The notes beneath the pieces are model-generated. The model searched no databases. It was not told where the DNA came from and was given only the letters and a program-made list of their open reading frames with translations. 64,000 nucleotides of DNA from NCBI GenBank assembly GCA_037176885.1, contig JAWWNJ010000081.1, forward strand, positions 1,136,239 to 1,200,238, written 5' to 3'. This DNA is from Favolaschia claudopus. Its lineage: Eukaryota; Basidiomycota; Agaricomycetes; Agaricales; Mycenaceae. The translations under genes were made by a program, and so were the position numbers. How positions within the stretch are numbered: the first letter of the stretch is position 1; every line of letters starts with the position of its first letter. Of this stretch, positions 57,292 through 64,000 are shown one piece after another.

Positions 57292-58332
57292 CTAGCTATC
57301 TTACCCGGGAATTACGATCGTAATTCCGTGAAAAGGGGACTGAAAACGGTGGAATTACGTGCGACAACCGCTAGCGTGGGAAGGAATTCAGTGCGCATCA
57401 ATTTTGATGGTGAAAAGCTCACCCAAATCACCGGAATTCAGTGCGACACCAGGAATTCAGTGCGTCGTCTCTCAGCCCTCCGACAGCAGGAAAATGAAAA
57501 GGAAGACCCTACAAAAATCTCAACACCAACTCGAAAGTGCAAAAGGATTCTTATAGACGACCCCCAGCCCTTATAATAAATGCGAAAAAATTATAGCCAA
57601 GTGACAGCCCTTATAATTAATGCCAACTAAAATCATTATTATAGTCGACCGTACAGCACTATATTAACGCTGCCAAAAAAATATTGTGGGAACCAAAGAT
57701 GTCCCAAATAGGCTACAAACCATGGTAGTGTCACCACAAATGGCCTGACAGGTCTCATTGACCTGCTATATGGCTTCGAACGGAAACCGTAGGGCGAAAA
57801 CCGAAACTCTGATAGCACAGTCCATTGTGCACCGATTGCCTTGGGTATAGGCTCGAATTGAAGCGTTTGAACAGAGCTACAAGGGTCTGCCATGATCAGC
57901 CTTATCGAACCGCATCAAGGGACTCAAGTACTGGGACGCGTTGAATATATACGGTCATTTGCGTGCAGAGACAAGTGCACTGCATCAATTGAATACGTCT
58001 CACTGATAGGCCTTCAAAACCACGGATCACAGGTCTCTGGTGTTCTGGCAAGGTTTAGGGATATCGACTTCAACTGGTAGAGACACTGTGTAAACCCAAA
58101 CACGCCTATCGAAGCTATACGGAATCCAGCAAGGCACCACCAGAGCAGAGACGTTAAGGTTGGCGACAACCCAACAGCACGGACGTTAAGGTTAGCGACC
58201 CCACTCCCCCGACGGAATCCAGCAAAATCCAAAATTTTTCGGCAGCTTCGGAAAGGAAATCGAAGGGCACACAATACAGCAAGGCAGTGTACGGGTTAAC
58301 AACGGAATGCAGCAAGACATTGGCGAACTAGC
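57292..58332 (+). repeat. Telomere-associated repeat, copy C
   Basis: CTAGCTATCTTACCCGGG is followed by the perfect palindrome GGAATTACGATCGTAATTCC (57308-57327) and four GGAATT boxes continued by ACGTGCGAC or CAGTGCG. The body is a diverged version of copies A and E, with the GATTGCCTTGGGTATAGGC segment near 57834, and ends GGCGAACTAGCC. A further loose copy of that segment is at about 57027. Confidence 0.78.
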
Positions 58333-58629
58333 CATCCATAGCTCCCCGCTATCGTAAAGGAAACCAAGGTCAACAGAGTGAATAGAAGGAGAGGCATTCA
58401 GGTAGCTAGCAACCACTATATAGCCAGAGACTACTGAGCCGCAATACAACACTTCAAACAGTACAGACATTCAGTGAAGGCCAACCATTCTTATAAGGCC
58501 AGAAGGCTGCCCAATACAGTTAGAGCCATATAGTGTTCAACGGTGTCAATACAATCTGACACTGTGTTGAACCAGCCCAGTGAAGCTTGACCAACAGCTA
58601 GAGTCAACGCCTTGGAATGGGAACAAAGC

Positions 58630-58880
58630 CTAGCTATCTTACCCGGGAATTACGATCGTAATTCCGTGAAAAGGGTCCCCAAACTGGTGGAATTATGGTT
58701 GCAATTGACATCGTGGGAAGGAATTATGGTTGCAGTGCTTAACAACAGGTCTAAAATGACTCAAATCTCAGGAATTATGGTTGCAGTTGTGATTAAGCCA
58801 CTGAAACCCGTGGAATTATGGTTGATGACTGGAATTATGGTTGCACCAATCATCACGCCCTTCAAATCCTCTGTTTGTTT
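58630..58880 (+). repeat. Telomere-associated repeat head, copy D
   Basis: It has the same palindrome as copy C (58646-58665), but its five GGAATT boxes continue with ATGGTTGCA or a close variant. The body after 58880 does not continue like the other copies and becomes TTATAAG-rich DNA. Confidence 0.75.
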
Positions 58881-59917
58881 CTAAAAAATATAAGAACCCA
58901 TGAGCACCTATAAGTTATAAGGAAATTGAGAATCAGCTTCCTTTCCAAAGAAACAATGCAAAAATATAAGCGCCTGAAGCTGATTATCAGAAATCTGAAA
59001 AATCTTATAACAACCTGCGAGTGGCTATAAGAAACACTTTCCCACAGTTGTCAAAAAATAAAGTGGAGACCAAAAAGCTTCCAAAGGGCTCAGAAAACAC
59101 TTCTGTCTCTTCAGAAATGCCCCAATTCCTCTTGTTCAAGGGCTATAAGGGAAATACTTGAAGGAATCAATGCACTGCCAAATGAGGTAATTGATAGCTG
59201 TGAGAATCGATTCCCATGACTCCATGACAGTGGGAATGACAGTGGGAATGACAGTAGGAATGGTGACATACTCCTCACAGGTATATAAAGCCCCCAACCA
59301 CATAATATTGGATTTCTTTTAACACCCCACTATCCATATTGCGACTCAACCTGCTTATCTAAGCAGCCCACTTGCTTACCTAAGCTTCCCTCTGCCCTCC
59401 AACACTGCCTCAGCTCAATAATCAATACTTATAAAGGTCTGTCATGCCTTATATTAAATTCTACAGTCTTTTTCTCAACCACACCAGCAAACTAGGCCCT
59501 TGATTCATTCTTTTAAGGGATCATCTCAGCTTATAAGAGACACTCAACCCTCTTTTGGTCAGTAGAATTGTTCTTTTAAGGATCCTTCAGTGCTTATAAG
59601 ATTTTTGTAGTCCTCAAATTCACTCTCCATCCACAGTTCTTTTAAGGGATCCTCCCACCTTATAAGAGACACTCAACCCTCTTTCTTGGTCAGTTTAATC
59701 ATTAATATAAAGACCCTTCATGGCTTATAAGTTTTTTCTTTAACCAGATTGCGTTCCTTTGAAGTTGCTTACTCCCTTCCCCTCCAAAAATTGGCATTGA
59801 AACTGCTGCTAGAGTTTTATTATAAGCCATACATTACTCTAATAATTGATTCTACAACACTGTGGGTTGCCCGATACTTATTACTGCTCTGAGCTCACTA
59901 TAATGAATATACTCTAG
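58881..59917 (+). repeat. AT-rich region dense in CTTATAAG, with a ~130-bp tandem duplication
   Basis: The 8-bp palindrome CTTATAAG and near matches occur every 50-100 bases. A unit beginning TTCTTTTAAGGGATC, then CTTATAAGAGACACTCAACCC, is present at 59508 and again at 59637. A run of GTGGGAATGACA units is at 59229-59260. No protein is encoded; the end is the promoter region of the following gene. Confidence 0.65.
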
Positions 59918-62900
59918 ATGTCTCAATCCGTGAGCTCAAACATCATTGCTCAAACTACCTTCTTACCCAGACTCAGGTGCTATCAAAGAAAATTCGACTC
60001 AACCATCGTGAGGACCTCATAACTACACCACTTCTTCATGCAACCAATGTGGCGATCAATACCGAACTTCTGCTTTACATCTGTCTCCCCTGCACGAATG
60101 CGCATACTCATTCTACCGATGGAAGGAATGGGATCCTTGGCCACCTTTCCAGGGTGCATGGAAGCTACGAGTCAAGTGTCAGGAATGAAATTCTCAATCA
60201 GACGCATGGATACCAAATCAACTCCAAGTACAACATCGAGCCTTCAAATGAACCACGTCCTGCATATAGCGGTATCAACATTGTCGATAATCAAGCAGGA
60301 TGCACCCACTGCCCATATTCAGGTGGCCAGAAGCTGGTCAGCAAACATCAGCGCGACGAGCACAATGATCAGAGCAGCATAACAATTCAGAACCTCCACA
60401 CTCAAGCACTGAACGCCGGTGTACCAGGTGCAAAGGCTTGCTTCAGAGTCCTTCCTTTTCCCACCGAGGCTATCACACGCTCTCCCATATCTACCCAAGT
60501 GTTGTTGAGCACAGCTCCAACTTCGACTCCATCCAATCCACTCGAACTTGGCCCAGACACCGAGCAGACTGTCCCTGTTGAGGAGCCTGGGACAAAACTC
60601 TACGCTGACTACCTCGCGTTCAAACCTTCGGACTTTCAGCCAGAAGCAGAGACAGACCACCGTCTCATCAGCCCTTGGCTCAAGCGCACACACTGGATGC
60701 GATTGATTGAATCCCATCACGATCATCTCGATGCACTTTGCGATTTTGCGAAGTTTCCCGGGGAAGAGGAATTTCCGGCCTTGAAGACGATTGTTGTGGC
60801 CTATTTCACTGCTGCAACTCAGTTGGTTGACCTGACACATGGGGCTGTACTGGAACGTCTAAATACCGCAGACCCAGACAAAGAGTAAGCTGTGTTCTTA
60901 TAGTCAGTCCTTTGGCCTTATAATAATTATGCAGTGGAATTACCAACAAACCTTTACATGCACACAAACCCGGTGACACAACCTTCAATAAATATGTCCA
61001 GATTGTGATTCGACTTCTCGGAACATTCATTCGCGAATCAAAGCATTACACCCTTCCCTTCACCCCTTCCTGTGAAAGCTCTCGAGCTGTGTTTGTCCAC
61101 GCTCTCAACAATGGCTCGGACAGTGACCGAGACGAATCACTTCACGATTTTCTGCTCTCTGTGTGGGCTACAACTTGGCAAGCAACTCATGAGGAGCGGG
61201 ATTGTGATCCCACCCTCTGCTTCCTTGGGTTGTATGCGTTACAGCCGACTGGTGAATTTCTGGGTCCAAAACAGATGACGAATCCCATAGCCCGCTTGTC
61301 ATGGGCAATTCGATTGGTTATTTTGCGCCAGATTCATAACCTCGTTGAAACAGGTGTCTGCAAGGATCAGCTTGACGCATTCAACCAAGTCGCTGAATAC
61401 ATCACGGAACACAACATTAACACCTTCAGCTCCCTCCGCTCGCTACAGCACTATGCTACCGCCGTCACAATGAGTACAATGCCTCTTCCAAGTATTGTGT
61501 TCCTTGATCGTGAAGGGTGGACCGACATGTATTTCTCAGGCCAACACTTCAGCTTGGAGAAGCTTCGAGAAATTCTGGCTGCTCTGGAGGCGGAGATTAT
61601 GAGACTTTGGACCGAGAAGGTTATGCTTGGGCTCAATCTCCGCGTTGATTACACGAATCTTGTCGACAACCTTCAAAACCAGAAGTCCGGATACTCGTTT
61701 ATTCAGGAACCGACAAACCCGTTTGTGCAGCACAAAAATACGTTCCTGCAGACGTTGCTAGCGGATCCTGTCAAGGCAAGGGAGTTTGTCTTCAAGGCTG
61801 CTGGCGTTGAGGACGAGCAGATCGACATGACTCGATGCCGTGGATACATGACAGATGTCGGCCAGTTCGAGGGGTTACTTATGCTCTATGTTGAGCTCAC
61901 TCCTGGTGCCACAATCCGGGGCACTGAACTTACCGCTATGACGATGGAGAACACTCCGTGGTGCTTCCGAAATGCTCTGGCGATCGCAAAGTTTCTTGGT
62001 CTCTTCCGACAATACGACAAAACCACCAATCTCACTGGCAAGGATCGTCTCGTTCCACACGCAGCAAGTGCCTTTGTTAGTGACCTCATCATTCAACTAC
62101 ATACTTTCATCCGGCCCTTTGTTCAGGTGAGATATTTCATTCTTATAACACTCTATTGCTCCTTATATTAATGGAACATCCTATTTTTCAGGTGCGATTT
62201 AATTTTCTCTTATAAGCTCATTCAACTCACTATAATAAATCCGAAACATCCTGTTTCTTAGGTGCGAATGCATTTTTCTCTTATAAGCTCACCCCACTGA
62301 CTATAATAAACACAGTTCCTTGCCAGTCTTGTCTTCCCTGGCAATGCCTCTGTTGTGAACCAATATGGCAGCATGCTGTTCATGAATTTCGGACGATTAT
62401 TCAACACCGACAAGCTCAGCTCGCTCATGGGGGAATGGTCCGCTCCAATCCTTGGATGGAGCATGACTGTCTCGTGCTATCGCCAAATCAATACGGCCTT
62501 GCGGCGGAAATTATGTGGTGATCTGGATGACGATCATGAAGTAGAACCTGATGTCAAGCAGGTTGTTGGGGCACTGCAAGCAGGGCATAGCTGGAGGACT
62601 GATCACCAGCATTATGGGTTGTCTCACAACGCAATGCTCGGAGTGAGTGAAGAGATTATACAGCAATTTCTGGATGCCAGTGTTCGCTTCCAAAAGGCTC
62701 TTGGTGTTGTTCCCGGCGGCCTCTCTCTCCCATATTCCAGCGCTACCATGGATCATTTTGCTGGCTTGAACCTTGTGTCAAAGCCAGAGAAGGTGGTGGT
62801 TACACAGAACATTGATCCTCGCATGGAGTCCCTCATTTCGAGACTGATCGAAACGAACCAGGCCCTGCTCAAAGGTCAGCAATTGATGACGGAGAAAATC

Positions 62901-63080
62901 GCTGCCTTGGAGCAGAAACTCGAGTCTAGCTACGGTAACGGGGAATTGGGCACCCAATTCCTTCAAAAGGGTCCCAGAACGAGGGGAATTCGGGGCAACA
63001 GCGACAGCGTGGAGGGAATAGGGGGCAACTGCGAAAAATGCCTCCCAAATCCAGGGAATTCGGAGCAACAGCTGGAATAG
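59918..63080 (+). CDS. Subtelomeric protein like the non-helicase part of telomere-linked RecQ helicases
   Basis: Model: 59918-59929, 59971-60884, 60935-62126 and 62316-63080, 960 residues. There is an N-terminal C2H2-like finger (YICLPCTNA...GILGHLSRVHG), a second CTHCPYS...KHQRDEH, and a long helical region. The C-terminal half has ATIRGTELTAMTMENTPW, DRLVPHAASAFVSDLIIQL, SMLFMNFGRLFNTDKLSSLM, LQAGHSWRTDHQHYGLSHNAMLG and GVVPGGLSLPYSS. From memory, these segments belong to the domain (with DUF3505-type fingers) that precedes the RecQ helicase in fungal telomere-linked helicase genes. No helicase motifs follow: after EQKLESS the frame runs into telomere repeat copy E and stops. It is likely a truncated telomere-linked gene, perhaps still transcribed. 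The tiny first exon is the weakest part. Confidence 0.62.
60885..60934 (+). other. Intron of the subtelomeric gene carrying TTATAAT/CTTATAG words
   Basis: GTAAGC...ATGCAG, 50 nt; splicing restores GA|T GGA ATT. It contains CTTATAG and CTTATAATAATTAT, the same AT words found in the flanking repeats. Confidence 0.6.
62127..62315 (+). other. Triplicated intron with AG|GT internal junctions
   Basis: Segments 62127-62191, 62192-62261 and 62262-62315 each begin GTGAG or GTGCG, contain CTTATAA(G) and TATAATAAA or TATATTAAT words, and end CAG, TAG or CAG. Segments 2 and 3 share TCTCTTATAAGCTC; segments 1 and 2 share ACATCCT followed by a pyrimidine run and AG. Removing all 189 nt restores the conserved RPFVQFLASLVFPGN. 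No exon bases lie between segments. Confidence 0.75.
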
Positions 63081-63800
63081 GGGGCAACACGAACTCTGCC
63101 AGAATTTTCGGACAAGAAACAAACACACAATAAATATAGTCGAACACAGCACCCTATAAGAAATCAAAAAGGACAACAGAATCTTATAGTCACCAGCCAG
63201 GCCTTATAAGAATTGCGACTCACTGCCAAAAAAAATTATAAGCCAGAGCCAAGGCTTATAAGAAATGCAATTAAAATAGCCGACTCTGAGGCCTTGTAAG
63301 AAATCGGGAAAAATGGTGGAGACCAAAAAGGTGCCAAATAGCCTACAAGTCAGCCTAGTGTCACCGCAAACACCCGAACAGGTCTCGTTGAGGTGCTATA
63401 TTGACTTGAATGGAAAACGTAAGGCTTGGACCGAAAGGTTGGTACGACAGCCAATTGAGCACCGATTGCCTTGGGTATAGGCCCGAATGGAAGCGTTTGA
63501 CGAGGACTATAAGATTATGTCATCAGCCCTCGAGTCGCAGGTCACCTGACATTCCTGACTTGGTCAAACACTGCGTTCGAAGCCATACGGAATACACAAG
63601 ACAACCCCAAAGCACGGATGTTAAGGTTTGGGACAACTACCCAGCACGAACGTTTAAGGTTAGTGGTCCCACTCCCCCGATGGAATTCACTAGAATATAA
63701 AATTTTTCGGCAGCTTCGGAAAGGAAACCGCGGACCAAGCAATCCAGCAAGGCAATACACGGGTTAACAACGGAATCCAGCAAGACATTGGCGAACTAGC
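62929..63800 (+). repeat. Telomere-associated repeat, copy E (terminal copy)
   Basis: Head CTAGCTACGGTAACGGG; near-palindrome GGAATTGGGCACCCAATTCC (62942-62961); boxes continued by CGGGGCAAC, AGGGGGCAAC and CGGAGCAAC. Its body is near-identical to copy A. It ends GGCGAACTAGC exactly where the telomere begins, while copies A and C continue with CC... beyond this point, so this copy is cut short by the chromosome end. Confidence 0.82.
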
Positions 63801-64000
63801 TAGGGTTAGGGGTTAGGGTTAGGGTTAGGGTTAGGGTTAGGGTTAGGGTTAGGGTTAGGGTTAGGGTTAGGGTTGGGTTAGGGTTAGGGTTAGGGTTAGG
63901 GTTAGGGTTAGGGTTAGGGTTAGGGTTAGGGTTAGGGTTAGGGTTAGGGTTAGGGTTAGAGGTTAGGGTTAGGGTTAGGGGTTAGGGTTAGGGTTAGGGT
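63801..64000 (+). repeat. Telomere, (TTAGGG)n
   Basis: About 33 TTAGGG units run 5' to 3' on the + strand, so the chromosome end is to the right. There are a few variant units: TTAGGGG near 63806 and 63978, TTGGG near 63874 and TTAGAGG near 63958. Confidence 0.98.

Noticed and set aside
1..64000. CRISPR arrays, bacterial operons, rRNA or tRNA genes
   Set aside because: Nothing in the window has the structure of these; the tandem repeats seen lack regular spacers, and I could not identify any tRNA with confidence.

Overview
The window reads as the right end of a chromosome from a mushroom-forming fungus (Agaricomycetes). The + strand ends at 63801-64000 in a (TTAGGG)n telomere. Genes have many short introns of about 50-70 bases with GT/AG borders. 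Several families are typical of this class: BTB and F-box/LRR proteins, a microbial-type P450, a seven-helix DUF6533/6534-like membrane protein, and Plavaka, Ty3 and Mutator-like transposon proteins. I cannot name the species.

Layout. 1-20.5 kb is mostly mobile DNA. It holds a truncated integrase-like gene, a BTB gene (1792-2864), and a dead Ty3-type retroelement on the minus strand (about 3371-13105) that is split by a 3.3-kb inserted element (7320-10656). These are followed by a Mutator-like transposase gene (13657-17014), a small zinc-finger gene, a solo LTR and the C-terminal piece of a Plavaka-type protein. 21-55.5 kb is more gene-like: a frameshifted F-box gene, a 16-exon P450, a secreted protein, a RING-finger protein, an F-box/LRR relic, a broken membrane-protein gene, an MFS siderophore-transporter gene with a central deletion, a very large low-complexity protein, a seven-helix membrane protein, a cysteine-rich small secreted protein and a dolichol-phosphate mannosyltransferase-like enzyme. 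55.6-63.8 kb is subtelomere: several copies of a roughly 1-kb telomere-associated repeat surround one long gene resembling the non-helicase part of fungal telomere-linked RecQ helicases.

Most notable. (i) The telomere-associated repeats each carry a 20-bp GGAAT...ATTCC palindrome. Its inner bases differ between most copies but keep their symmetry, and it is followed by several GGAAT boxes carrying a motif private to that copy. (ii) The last intron of the subtelomeric gene is three related intron-like segments placed head to tail with AG|GT junctions and no exon sequence between them. (iii) The P450 and the seven-helix gene need 6-nt and 8-nt microexons to restore their conserved motifs. (iv) The element inside the Ty3 copy has TACTT/AAGTA arrays of opposite orientation at its ends and a 10-bp target duplication. 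Exon models were worked out by hand from reading frame, splice signals and family motifs; no transcript or database evidence was available.
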